Positions 1 through 8,743 of a stretch of 37,696 nt of DNA are shown here, piece by piece. The stretch comes from CAYRLZ01 sp964425275 (lineage in GTDB: Bacteria; Hydrothermota; Tepidihabitantia; Tepidihabitantales; JBDRVQ01). The stretch lies in assembly GCA_964425275.1 (NCBI GenBank), contig CAYRLZ010000028.1, positions 1-37,696 of the forward strand, read 5' to 3'. Numbering within the stretch: position 1 is the stretch's first letter; each line of letters opens with the position of its first letter. The notes under the pieces were generated by a model. The model worked only from the letters and a program-made list of their open reading frames with translations. It made no database searches and was not told where the DNA came from. The position numbers were made by a program, and so were the translations under genes.

Positions 1-1357
1 AAGGCAGGGAATTCCGGGCGGTTACGGTGAGAAGAATCTCACCCGGGAGGGCCGGTGAGATATTAAAACTAACTTCGCCCAAAGAATTGGTATAACCATA
101 TTTATAGACATCTGGTTCTTTCCAGAGACAAACCAAGGCATTGGCAGTCAACACTCCACACCTCTCTACTTTTATCTTAACACTTTGACTTCCAATCTGA
201 AGGGTTTCCGGATGAGTCACAGTAAGCGGTTTTGGAGAAGCAGTCAAAATATTTAACTCCGGGTCACCGAAGAGATTAAAACCAAGGTATTCAACTTGAT
301 TCCCAAATCGGGCATAGATACTCTCCTTGGCGGCAAGGCAGGCCTTTCCCAATTGATAGATATCAGAGAAGAAATTACGGAAAAATCCCCGGGTGCAAAC
401 TCCCCGGACCGGAGCGAGCTTGGAACCAGAATGGGTATTGCCAAAAAAAGCCACTGCTCCCTTAGGCAAAGAGGCTGTCCCGACTTGCAACCAGACTTCA
501 CCAACCATTGATTCAGGACTAAAAGCGGCCAGGCTCATCGTCTGGCAGGTAATTGAGGCGATAATTGGCAGTTTCATCCCATTATTTACCAAACTCGGAT
601 GCACAGTAAAGGGTTGATACCAGTTTCCCTGGCCTGGCCCCCGATATAAGATAATGCCCCGCCCATCATTTATTCCCTGAATAATATCATTACTTGAATG
701 ACCCCGAAACTTTGAGAATGTATCAATATGAACAAAACCCTGTTGCTCCATAAGTTGACAGGCAAACCGCACATTATTCCAGTATATCGTATCATCCGAT
801 GAGCCATCCTCATTGATAATCCCCATTCCTTTCACCATCCATAAAGAATCAACATCCCCCTTTCCCAAGGGAGGGGATAAAAAGAGAGATTTTTCATAAT
901 AAAGTGTCTTATAGACCATCACACTGCATTGGGAAAGTGTCTTACAAGGAAACCGACCATAGGGAATTTCTGCCCGATAATCACCCGAGACATTGCCATA
1001 ATAATTATCGGTATAGATACGGATATTCTGCCCGGAACTGTAGAAGTAACTGGGGAGAAGGCTTGGACTGCCGACCAAAAGGAGATACTCTGGTTTTACC
1101 GACCAGTTATTATAAGCCCGGACAATATAATTTCTTATCGCCTCCGACGTGCTCCCAATTTCGGACAACTTGACAACCTTAGGCATCATCCCTTTTTTCA
1201 TCTTCCACTGGGCAAGGGGTTGGATACAATCATAGAAGTTGTCGTGAGTAATTATGAGATAACGGGCACCTTCCTGAGAAACTAAATATGAGATACTAAA
1301 CAGCAAAAATATAAAGATAGACCCAATTTTTGACTTCTGATTTTTAATCTCACTCAT
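1..1357 (-). CDS. C25 gingipain-like secreted protein, partial (3' end outside window)
   Basis: The reading frame is open from an ATG at 1357 to the left edge, giving 452 codons with no stop. Residues 12-28 form a signal-peptide-like hydrophobic stretch. The start RYLIITHDNFYDCIQPL, followed by an alpha/beta fold, is typical of the gingipain-type C25 peptidase domain. The conserved Cys is present in SITCQTM (C271). The position where the family carries GHG reads R-G-P-G-Q-G (P241), so the usual catalytic His appears replaced and activity is doubtful. An Ig-like domain begins near residue 375. The first residues (EIKNQKSKI) look like low-complexity repeat DNA, so the true start could differ slightly. 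It lies 9 nt downstream of the YCF48-like gene and is the last visible gene of the pgs unit. A paralogue lies at 2604-5609. Family is fairly certain; catalytic status is not. Confidence 0.85.
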   Translation of the reverse strand, partial: MSEIKNQKSKIGSIFIFLLFSISYLVSQEGARYLIITHDNFYDCIQPLAQWKMKKGMMPKVVKLSEIGSTSEAIRNYIVRAYNNWSVKPEYLLLVGSPSLLPSYFYSSGQNIRIYTDNYYGNVSGDYRAEIPYGRFPCKTLSQCSVMVYKTLYYEKSLFLSPPLGKGDVDSLWMVKGMGIINEDGSSDDTIYWNNVRFACQLMEQQGFVHIDTFSKFRGHSSNDIIQGINDGRGIILYRGPGQGNWYQPFTVHPSLVNNGMKLPIIASITCQTMSLAAFSPESMVGEVWLQVGTASLPKGAVAFFGNTHSGSKLAPVRGVCTRGFFRNFFSDIYQLGKACLAAKESIYARFGNQVEYLGFNLFGDPELNILTASPKPLTVTHPETLQIGSQSVKIKVERCGVLTANALVCLWKEPDVYKYGYTNSLGEVSFNISPALPGEILLTVTARNSLP

Positions 1358-1366
1358 CTTCCCTCT

Positions 1367-2584
1367 CTATCTTAAAATTACCAATTTCTTTATAGACTTT
1401 TTATCTTCAATAAAATAGACACCCTTCTTAACCGTGGTGCACCTCCGACCCAAGGCATCAAAAATCTTCATTTTCCTAGGATTTATCCTTCGCTTCGCGT
1501 TAAAGGGGGTAAATGGACAAGGTCTTTGGTCTTCTTTAATACCAACATTGGCTATTAACCAATTCCGACCACCGTCCTTGGTATATAACACAACTCCTGT
1601 GCCGGAGGCGATGCCAGACAAGGAATCAATGAATTCAATATCAAATAATGTCTGGGTTGCCGGATTAGCCTGCGCCACCCAGTTTTGACCGCCATCCGTA
1701 GTATGTAAGATTGTTCCCAACATACCTGATACCCATCCCTTACGTCCGATAAAATGACAGGCTCGGAGATAATTGCCCGATGGGACACTTTGTCTCTTCC
1801 AAGAAAAACCACCATCGGTTGTATGGAGAATACAGGGTTCAAGGGTCTGGTCATTACCGCCAACTACCCAACCCTCGTTTTCACTTATGAAATGGCAGTC
1901 AAAGAAATCGTAAATTGAATCTTTTAATAAGAGGGTCCAGGTATCGCCACCGTTGGTCGTCTTGGCAATATATCCCTGCCCTTTAATAAAGGTATCACCT
2001 TGTGGGTATCTTCCAGCGCAGACCCATCCTTTAAGCGAATCAATAAAGGAGATACCATAGAAGTCAACCGTATCTACTGGAAAAGGTGGATTGGGCAGGA
2101 TAATCTGTTCCCAATATTCTCCACCGTCGGTTGTCTTTAAGACAATCGCCTCGCCGCAGGCAACCCAACCATAATTTTTATTTAACATAAATACCCGCTG
2201 GGCAAATTTTGACCCGCCCTGTGATTGGGTCTGCCAAGATAATCCACCATCCGGGGTATAAAATATAAACCCGCCTTCGGCCGCTACCCAGCCTAAGGTG
2301 TCATTAAGAAAGAATATATCGTAAAGCCAGCGATAGGTATTAACTGGTTTCCCAAGATTTTCCCAGACAAGACCGCCATTCCAGGAGGCAAAGACATAAG
2401 AAGACTCTTTTTCGCATACCCACATATAGTGACGGGGAGAGATGGCGCAACCGTGAAAAATGGGAAACTCCTGACCAAAGAGGAAATTAAAACCGAAGAA
2501 TGAGACACCGAGGAGTAAGAAAAAAAGAAAAAATTTCAAAGACTTCCTACCACTAAATGTGTCGTTGTTATTCTTGGGTTTCAT
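1367..2584 (-). CDS. YCF48-like/BNR beta-propeller secreted protein with T9SS-type C-terminus
   Basis: This 405-residue protein has an N-terminal hydrophobic segment (about residues 16-37), so it is probably exported. About seven blades are marked by T-x-D/N-G-G-x-x-W motifs (for example TTDGGEYW, TTNGGDTW, TTDGGFSW, TTDGGQNW). These are typical of YCF48-like (photosystem II assembly/HCF136) and BNR propellers, which in non-photosynthetic bacteria are secreted proteins of unknown role. The C-terminus (IFDALGRR, then KKGVYFIE and a final KKLVILR) fits a T9SS type A sorting tail. An AAAGGAG ribosome-binding site lies 8 nt before the ATG. It sits between the two C25-like genes in the same unit (19 nt after one, 9 nt before the other). 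The domain calls are seen directly; function is unknown. Confidence 0.85.
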   Translation of the reverse strand: MKPKNNNDTFSGRKSLKFFLFFLLLGVSFFGFNFLFGQEFPIFHGCAISPRHYMWVCEKESSYVFASWNGGLVWENLGKPVNTYRWLYDIFFLNDTLGWVAAEGGFIFYTPDGGLSWQTQSQGGSKFAQRVFMLNKNYGWVACGEAIVLKTTDGGEYWEQIILPNPPFPVDTVDFYGISFIDSLKGWVCAGRYPQGDTFIKGQGYIAKTTNGGDTWTLLLKDSIYDFFDCHFISENEGWVVGGNDQTLEPCILHTTDGGFSWKRQSVPSGNYLRACHFIGRKGWVSGMLGTILHTTDGGQNWVAQANPATQTLFDIEFIDSLSGIASGTGVVLYTKDGGRNWLIANVGIKEDQRPCPFTPFNAKRRINPRKMKIFDALGRRCTTVKKGVYFIEDKKSIKKLVILR

Positions 2585-2603
2585 CTTATCAATCTCCTTT
2601 TGT

Positions 2604-5600
2604 TCATCTTACTAAAATAATCTTTTTTATTATACCATAAGTTTTGAAAAAGTAAAGCCCCCCACCAAAATTACTCCTTCCGCTTTGCCCCGAGGCAAGG
2701 AGGCGGACACTAATTTTTCTTCCTAAACAATCATACACTTCCCATTCGTTGAAGTCCTGGCCACTTTCCTCTAATAATTTTCCCAACTGGTTTAACTTAA
2801 TTATCGTCGGCATCCTAATCTCTTTAATATCTCTTTTTTCAATGATGCGGGTAAAACTATCCGGGGGTGAGGTGGTGAATTTAATCGCCCTTTGTGGTCT
2901 AAGAACTTCTGCCCCTTTTGGATACCGATTGGCAAAGGTAATTAAGATACCCTCTTTACCGGTTGGGTCAAGAATACCGGATGTGGCATAGTTGTGGGAA
3001 TTCCCAGAAGTTGAGTCGTCGTTCTGACAGAAGTAATACTGGAAGATAATCTCACCGTCACCGGAATTTGTTGGATAGTATTGGGGGTCAAGTAAGATAA
3101 TCTGAAAGGTCTGTTGCTCAGCTAATTGTCGGGTAATAAATCCGTGGATGTGGTGAATTCTTGACCACTGAATAATAAATCTATTTTGAGTGGTATCATT
3201 CCAGTAATAAACGCCGGAAGAAAGCCCGGTATCCGGATGAAAATCATCCCAGAAACAAGCCAAAAGATTCGGCGGCGAAAAGGGCGAAGGAATTCGCCAA
3301 TTATAAGGGTCAATATATTTACTTGCCCCTAAAACCGCATAACCGTTGGCCGCAATACTTATCTCGCTAAAATTGCGCCCGAAGTAGCGAAATGAGAAGG
3401 GAAGGGGCAAGGTTGTTATCCCGTCATCACCAAGATGAACCCTCTGTCCCGCTCCGCCAAAATTCGGGTCAATCTCTACCCAGGAATAATTCGGTTTTTG
3501 GGTGAAGTTTGTATCCACATCGTCATAGGCATAATAGCCATAAGGACTGGGACCGAGTGGTCTTGTTGGGTCATAAGGTCCGGGTTCTAAACTAAACCGA
3601 AGAATCTGTTTCACCTCACCGGCGCTGATGATTCTCAATTCAAAGCAGAGGGTGCGGTTAGAGGAAAATTCGGAGAAAAGCCGAATCCGGAAGGGGTCTT
3701 GATTCTCTTTCTCTTCATCCGGAGAAAAAGAACCATAAGAACCATTTGAATCTAATATCACGCCGGCATTGGAAAGAAGAGAAAGCCTGCCCTCAATATT
3801 TTCTTCTTGCGCCCGTCCGATGTTTTTCAATTTGACAAATAGGTTTGCCTCTTCACCCGGTTCTAAGACTTGGTTATTCCCATCATCCACCCGAACCTGA
3901 GGAATATTGAATTTTCCAGTAGACACCTCTATCTTAAACCCGGAATAGAAACTCTCTCTATCTTCCTGAATTTTGAGGGAGAAGTTTAAGGTCTCTTTAT
4001 CAAGGGCATCTGGTTTAATTAAGATAAGAAAAGGTCCACCCCTTCTAATACTGTCAGGCATAATATTGCCAAATTCCTTAATTGAATCCAATACCACAGC
4101 CTTTTCGGTCTCACTTTTAACGATTGCCCGGCAATTATAAGCCACTTCTTTTCCGTAATTCTTTAAGTCAATATATAGGGTCTGTTGTCCAGGTGTTGGG
4201 GCAGAGATTTCATAGGAATAAAACCCACAATGAAGATTTCTTTTTTGAACTGGTAAAGAAACCTGGAAAGGAAGATAGTCCGGTTTACTAATCGTTAAGG
4301 TTATATTGCCTTCACTCGGTGGGTTAACATCCAGCAGTACCTTTCCATCCTGGTCAGTAAAGCCCAAAAACTGCCTTCCTCCCTGAAAAAAGCAGACCCA
4401 GGCCGACTCAATTCCCGGCACAGATATAGAAACCCGTTGATGCCCAACCGATAGCGAGGTAGGATAATTGGGTGTGAGGTTTTTCGGAACCCCCCGCCAG
4501 AGCCAAAGGGTTGGGTCACCTAAGATATTATAAGTCTGAATATGAACCCGAAGGTTGAAACTATCCGCATCCTGTGGGAAATTTTCCACAAGTTCTCTTT
4601 TCGCTCCCTGAAAGACTTCGCCGGCGCACACTAATCTACGACGAAAGATAGCATTGAAGATTGCGGCATCAAGTAAATTATTCCAACGGGTTGAGGTTGA
4701 TGCCCAGGTTGGTCCAAAGAATAAGACCCCGCCTTTTGGTTGGGAAGGTGTTCCAGCCCGGAGCCACACCTCACCAAAGCAAGGGTTGGCATTAAAGTTG
4801 CCAGTGGCACAGTAGAGACTGGTGACAACCGGCAACTTAAAGCCATTATTGAGATTAGCCACATCTCTCCGATAAAAAAGGGGATAATGCCATCCATCGT
4901 AATTTCCCCAGCCCCGACCATTGACAAATAAGACCCCCCGATTCACCGCCGCGGTGATTGATTCTGGGGTTGGATAAGGTGGGTCATCATGAAAGACCGT
5001 GTCAATTTTTTGAAAGCCCGACTCCTGCAAAAGCCTTCCCCACCAGCGCTTCGTCTCAATTGCCGTTTTTGCCTTGGTTCCGGTGCCACCCACATAACTC
5101 GTTGCTACCGCCAGCGCCCGCTTAAACCAGAGGGTATCGGTCATCTCCGACGCCTTCTCATAGGAGAGGATTTTTGAAATCATTACATCTAATTCTGATG
5201 CATTGGATGCGGGTAGACGTCCGATATAAACATCCTGTATTAAATCGGTATCAATACAGCCATAGAGATAATCAGTAATCACTGATGTCTTGGGAATGGG
5301 TAGGGCCGGGATTTTATTAATTGCCCCGACCAAGAGGCAATACCTTAATCCAACCGTATTATATTGTAGTGTGATATAATCTTTAATCTGGGCTGGGGTT
5401 GAGCCAATCTCGGAAAGTTTCTTCACCTCAACCGAATACCCCTTCTCTAACTTCCACTGCACCAATGGTTGAATAGAACTATAAAAGTCATCCGGGGTAA
5501 TAACTAAAAGATGCCCGCTGTATCCGGAAAAGAAAGATGAGAGCGATATAAATACCGATACCAGCAAAGAATATCGCCGTTCTCTCTTTTTTAGTATCGC

Positions 5601-5609
5601 CGTAATCAT
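2604..5609 (-). CDS. C25 gingipain-like multidomain secreted protein with T9SS-type C-terminus
   Basis: This 1001-residue protein has a signal-peptide-like segment (about residues 13-32) and then a C25-type domain (about 33-370) beginning HLLVITPDDFYSSIQPLVQW. The conserved Cys is C267 in SLYCATG. The canonical GHG position reads R-G-W-G (W234), so the normal catalytic His is not there; H241 in GWHYP is the nearest candidate. Ig-like and CARDB-like domains follow (about 380-660). A jelly-roll-like region with LPFSFRYFGRNF and ANGYAVLG comes next (about 690-900), then a sorting-type tail with DCLGRKISV, GGGLYFF and final KKIILVR. The start overlaps the stop of the preceding LVIVD gene by 4 nt. 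It may be a structural or adhesin-like relative, or a peptidase with a different His. Homology to the partial gene at 1-1357 is clear. Confidence 0.88.
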   Translation of the reverse strand: MITAILKKRERRYSLLVSVFISLSSFFSGYSGHLLVITPDDFYSSIQPLVQWKLEKGYSVEVKKLSEIGSTPAQIKDYITLQYNTVGLRYCLLVGAINKIPALPIPKTSVITDYLYGCIDTDLIQDVYIGRLPASNASELDVMISKILSYEKASEMTDTLWFKRALAVATSYVGGTGTKAKTAIETKRWWGRLLQESGFQKIDTVFHDDPPYPTPESITAAVNRGVLFVNGRGWGNYDGWHYPLFYRRDVANLNNGFKLPVVTSLYCATGNFNANPCFGEVWLRAGTPSQPKGGVLFFGPTWASTSTRWNNLLDAAIFNAIFRRRLVCAGEVFQGAKRELVENFPQDADSFNLRVHIQTYNILGDPTLWLWRGVPKNLTPNYPTSLSVGHQRVSISVPGIESAWVCFFQGGRQFLGFTDQDGKVLLDVNPPSEGNITLTISKPDYLPFQVSLPVQKRNLHCGFYSYEISAPTPGQQTLYIDLKNYGKEVAYNCRAIVKSETEKAVVLDSIKEFGNIMPDSIRRGGPFLILIKPDALDKETLNFSLKIQEDRESFYSGFKIEVSTGKFNIPQVRVDDGNNQVLEPGEEANLFVKLKNIGRAQEENIEGRLSLLSNAGVILDSNGSYGSFSPDEEKENQDPFRIRLFSEFSSNRTLCFELRIISAGEVKQILRFSLEPGPYDPTRPLGPSPYGYYAYDDVDTNFTQKPNYSWVEIDPNFGGAGQRVHLGDDGITTLPLPFSFRYFGRNFSEISIAANGYAVLGASKYIDPYNWRIPSPFSPPNLLACFWDDFHPDTGLSSGVYYWNDTTQNRFIIQWSRIHHIHGFITRQLAEQQTFQIILLDPQYYPTNSGDGEIIFQYYFCQNDDSTSGNSHNYATSGILDPTGKEGILITFANRYPKGAEVLRPQRAIKFTTSPPDSFTRIIEKRDIKEIRMPTIIKLNQLGKLLEESGQDFNEWEVYDCLGRKISVRLLASGQSGRSNFGGGLYFFKTYGIIKKIILVR

Positions 5610-6949
5610 TCTTTTAATTCATAAATGAGTAACCCCCTATCCCTATCACCCAAAAGAATAAACCCATCTTTATAACTTACGCACCTGGCATAAGGCACAC
5701 CGAGCCGGGCAATAATTCTTGGGGGTAGGGAAGATATGTCATAAACATAGAGCCCGCCTTCGCCACAGGCTAAGAATAAATAATTACTCTCCCCGAAGAC
5801 CTTCTGGGCATAGCCTTTAATTGGTAAAGAATAGAGGAGAAAAGGCGCAGTCTTTGTCGCCACCGAGATTATCGTCAAGGACCGACCATCGGCAACAAAA
5901 AGAAGGGTATCTTTCACCCAGACATCCCGGGCATTATTCGGAGTATCAAAATAGCCGACCTTTATGGGAAAAGAATCGGTAATCTGATAGACATATATCC
6001 CCAACTGCTCACAAGCCAGATAGAGATAATCCCCATCTTTCTTTTTTCCTCCCACCTCCCGACAGATTCCCCGAACACTCGGGAAATTCTCCTTCTTTAA
6101 GTCATAAGGATTCTCCGGGTTAGAGATGTCAAAGGTAATGAATTGCTCCCGGGCCGCACAATAAACCTTATCCCTTTCTTCATCCACCTCCAAATCATAA
6201 CCGTAGGCAACCGAATATTCATTTGCCCCAACCACAAGGATTGTCTCCGGCAGAGAGAGTTCAACAATCTCCAACTCCTTCTTCCCATACGCCAAATAGC
6301 CATAGTCACCATCCTCACTGACCTTAACCCCCCATAGGCTATTTATATTGTCCCGATATCCTTGAACCTTTTTGGGATTTCTTATCTCACTTAGGTCAAT
6401 TACCTCTAAGCCGGCCTGACCGGATGCCACAAGGACATATCTCTCAGGTCTTTTCTCTATCTCAACAATCTCTATGGAATTCGGGTAGCCAACCAATTTC
6501 ACTTCACCGATTAGGGTGATTACCTCAACGGTAATCATTTTGGTTTCGGACCATCCGCCCCACTGCCCATCCTCGGATTTCCCACGCAGACGATAATAAT
6601 ATTGAGATTGGGCAAGAAATAGATTACATACCGTATCAATTATTGCTGTATCTTCAAAGGCAATATCCTTGAATTTGCTATCCAGGGCAACCTGGAGGTG
6701 AAATTGGAGAAAATCGCCCCTCTTCCACTGAAAATGGACGTTATTACTCTTTATCGTCTCCCCACTGCCCGGGGCGATGACTTCTACTGGCGGCGGAATC
6801 TTTTTGGGATAGCCACAGAAGAGAGAGAAAAGAACGATGACAAATACGGAACGCCAAGTGCCGAACGCCAAATGGGGAATGGTGAAAATCCTAAATTCCG
6901 CGTTCCGCGTTCTGAATTTCGTAGAGATTGGGGAAAATTCTTTACTCAT
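5606..6949 (-). CDS. Exported LVIVD-repeat beta-propeller protein
   Basis: I chose the ATG at 6949 (MSKEFSPIST). It has GGGGT about 6 nt upstream and overlaps the stop of the upstream gene by 8 nt (ATGAGTAA). An upstream ATG at 6961 would add four residues. Residues about 25-45 are hydrophobic and end LFSLFCGYPKK. This could be a lipoprotein signal, but Phe before the Cys is atypical. A fibronectin/Ig-like domain follows (about 50-140), then a propeller of LVIVD-type repeats such as YVLVASGQAGLEVIDLSE and YLFLACGEGGLYVYDISS. Such repeats occur in surface proteins; no enzymatic role is known. The first about 30 codons (KFRTRNAEFRIF and onward) are encoded by low-complexity repeat-like DNA and may be a late addition. 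It is part of the pgs unit. Confidence 0.85.
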   Translation of the reverse strand: MSKEFSPISTKFRTRNAEFRIFTIPHLAFGTWRSVFVIVLFSLFCGYPKKIPPPVEVIAPGSGETIKSNNVHFQWKRGDFLQFHLQVALDSKFKDIAFEDTAIIDTVCNLFLAQSQYYYRLRGKSEDGQWGGWSETKMITVEVITLIGEVKLVGYPNSIEIVEIEKRPERYVLVASGQAGLEVIDLSEIRNPKKVQGYRDNINSLWGVKVSEDGDYGYLAYGKKELEIVELSLPETILVVGANEYSVAYGYDLEVDEERDKVYCAAREQFITFDISNPENPYDLKKENFPSVRGICREVGGKKKDGDYLYLACEQLGIYVYQITDSFPIKVGYFDTPNNARDVWVKDTLLFVADGRSLTIISVATKTAPFLLYSLPIKGYAQKVFGESNYLFLACGEGGLYVYDISSLPPRIIARLGVPYARCVSYKDGFILLGDRDRGLLIYELKE

Positions 6950-7868
6950 ATCTAACCCCAATACTTATCCGGTCGCGATTGTAATCTTTCAATTCACTTA
7001 TCTCTTCAATCTCTAATGAGGTGTCCCGAATTTTATACTCATAGCCAAAAGAGAGACGCGCCTTTTTCCCAATTGGGAAAGAGAGCGAAAGTTCAACTTC
7101 ACCAATCAAATCCCTTCTCCCCTTATGTAATGAATCAATTCTGGTAGTAAAACCTCTCCTCTCACCGGCCAGAGATAGGGCGAAAGCCGGCTTCTTCAAA
7201 AATTCAAAACCCAGGGTCAACCCAAGTCCATTATAAGAAATGTCCGGGGTATCTAAGGGGGCTCTACTTCGGAGAATCTTATAGCCAAGAGTAAGACTCA
7301 TCCTCGGTAAATAAACCGCTAACCTCTCCTGAGGTTTATACTTCGTCTCCAGACCAAAGGAGTATATCTTAGAATCGTAGAAATCCCAGGGTTTGGTATA
7401 ATCTTCATTTGCCCAGGCAAAAAAGACGCGATAATTATTAAGGTTAAACCCACCTTCTATCTCTTGGGAGGTAAAGGAGAGAAATATATTTTCACCAGTG
7501 GACTTTCTTATTGGTCTTATTAGATAATAAGGGAGGAATTGATATTCCATATAGCCGTATCTATAAAGTCTACCAAAATATTTAAGAACTTTCAAGTCAA
7601 AGACGCCATAACTTTTTACCGGATTTTGAAAATAGAGGTTGGTGGTAAATCTTCCTTTTATCCGCCATTCTTTGAGTGATAAATTTTTAGTGCTGAGGCC
7701 AATCCGGGCAATCAGGTCATCATAGGTCTTAAAGCCCATAGGCTTTCCTTGAATAAAATCTTCAATCTGAGAATCGGATAAGAGGAAGACATTTGAGTCA
7801 TAAATGAGCCGCACATCCACCGCGGTATTAGCGGTAACGATTAGCAATAGAAAAAGGACGTTTATCAT
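6942..7868 (-). CDS. Predicted outer-membrane beta-barrel protein of the pgs locus
   Basis: This 308-residue protein has a short cleavable signal (MINVLFLLLIVTANTA). The rest is alternating polar/hydrophobic strands rich in Tyr, Phe and Gly turns (YRYGYMEYQFLPYYL, MSLTLGYKILR, NGLGLTLGFEF, ARLSFGYEYKIR), ending ISIGVRYE. An aromatic C-terminal strand of this type is typical of an outer-membrane barrel, here perhaps 12-16 strands. I recognise no specific family. Its position directly after an exported unknown protein and the pgsB-pgsC-pgsW genes suggests it may carry or anchor the polymer at the outer membrane; that is inference. The start overlaps the previous stop by 4 nt (ATGA), implying translational coupling. 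Confidence 0.75.
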   Translation of the reverse strand: MINVLFLLLIVTANTAVDVRLIYDSNVFLLSDSQIEDFIQGKPMGFKTYDDLIARIGLSTKNLSLKEWRIKGRFTTNLYFQNPVKSYGVFDLKVLKYFGRLYRYGYMEYQFLPYYLIRPIRKSTGENIFLSFTSQEIEGGFNLNNYRVFFAWANEDYTKPWDFYDSKIYSFGLETKYKPQERLAVYLPRMSLTLGYKILRSRAPLDTPDISYNGLGLTLGFEFLKKPAFALSLAGERRGFTTRIDSLHKGRRDLIGEVELSLSFPIGKKARLSFGYEYKIRDTSLEIEEISELKDYNRDRISIGVRYE

Positions 7869-8743
7869 ATTCTCTTTTGAATCTTCACAACCCCAATGAG
7901 GTCCTCTTCTCCACCGCCCTGGACGACGATTTCGTATTCCCCTTCTTTCAGGTCTAAATAGGCCGCCTTGACAATTGAGACATCGGTCTTATGCCTTCCG
8001 CCTTCGGTCTCCCAAACACCATAGACCTTTGGGCTTCTTTCCACCAGAAACTCTTTAGTGAAAATCTCCTTCTCCGCCATCTTCACAATAATCCGTAGTG
8101 TGTCTCTCTTCGGTGTTCCTTTGGTTTGCCTTTCCTGATTCTCACCCTCTTCTCCTGGATAGGAAAGCCGGGCAAGGATTTTATAACTACCCGATTTAAC
8201 CTTTATCTTCACTGGTGAGGCATAGTATCTTATCCGCTCACCGCTTTTTAGAACAGAGACCTCATCTTTATAAAAAAACGGGATAACCTCTTCCCAGCGC
8301 CATCGCTCCAGAGTAAATTTGACGGCACAGGTCTCCTTTGGTGCGGAGAAGAGGTGGCAACGAAAGTGATGGGTCCCGGCCGGGCAATCAATATTGATAA
8401 CCCTTCCTAGGCCAAATCTCCTTCCTTGCTCATCCTTCGTTCGGGAGATTTCCGCCTCAAAGGGATATAATATTTCGCCCTCTTCTGATTCCACGATTAA
8501 ACTATAACTTGTCTTCTTTTGTAGGGTATCGGGAAATAAGACCCGGGTTAGGATTTTTAATCGGATTGGTCCTTGACAGGTTATATCTATCGGATTTTTC
8601 TTGGTCAGGAGTTTATATTCCTCCTCCACCACTTTTAATAACCGCAGTTTAATCACCCCGGTCTTTCCTTTAACCGAGAGGGCAAGTGAGTCTTGGGGAC
8701 CCAACTGCCCCCAAAAGAAAAACAGAGATAAAAGAAACATCAT
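7865..8743 (-). CDS. Exported protein of unknown function in the pgs locus
   Basis: This 292-residue protein begins with a short hydrophobic signal (MMFLLSLFFFWGQLGPQDS). It continues as mainly beta-strand sequence with two or three Ig-like or jelly-roll segments. Strands such as GTHHFRCHLFS and GEYEIVVQGGGEEDLIGVVKI suggest a C-terminal beta-sandwich. No catalytic motif is recognisable. It overlaps both neighbours by 4 nt, pgsW upstream and the beta-barrel gene downstream. It is therefore almost certainly co-translated with them and is a candidate periplasmic component of the polymer system. Function is not known to me. Confidence 0.7.
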   Translation of the reverse strand: MMFLLSLFFFWGQLGPQDSLALSVKGKTGVIKLRLLKVVEEEYKLLTKKNPIDITCQGPIRLKILTRVLFPDTLQKKTSYSLIVESEEGEILYPFEAEISRTKDEQGRRFGLGRVINIDCPAGTHHFRCHLFSAPKETCAVKFTLERWRWEEVIPFFYKDEVSVLKSGERIRYYASPVKIKVKSGSYKILARLSYPGEEGENQERQTKGTPKRDTLRIIVKMAEKEIFTKEFLVERSPKVYGVWETEGGRHKTDVSIVKAAYLDLKEGEYEIVVQGGGEEDLIGVVKIQKRI

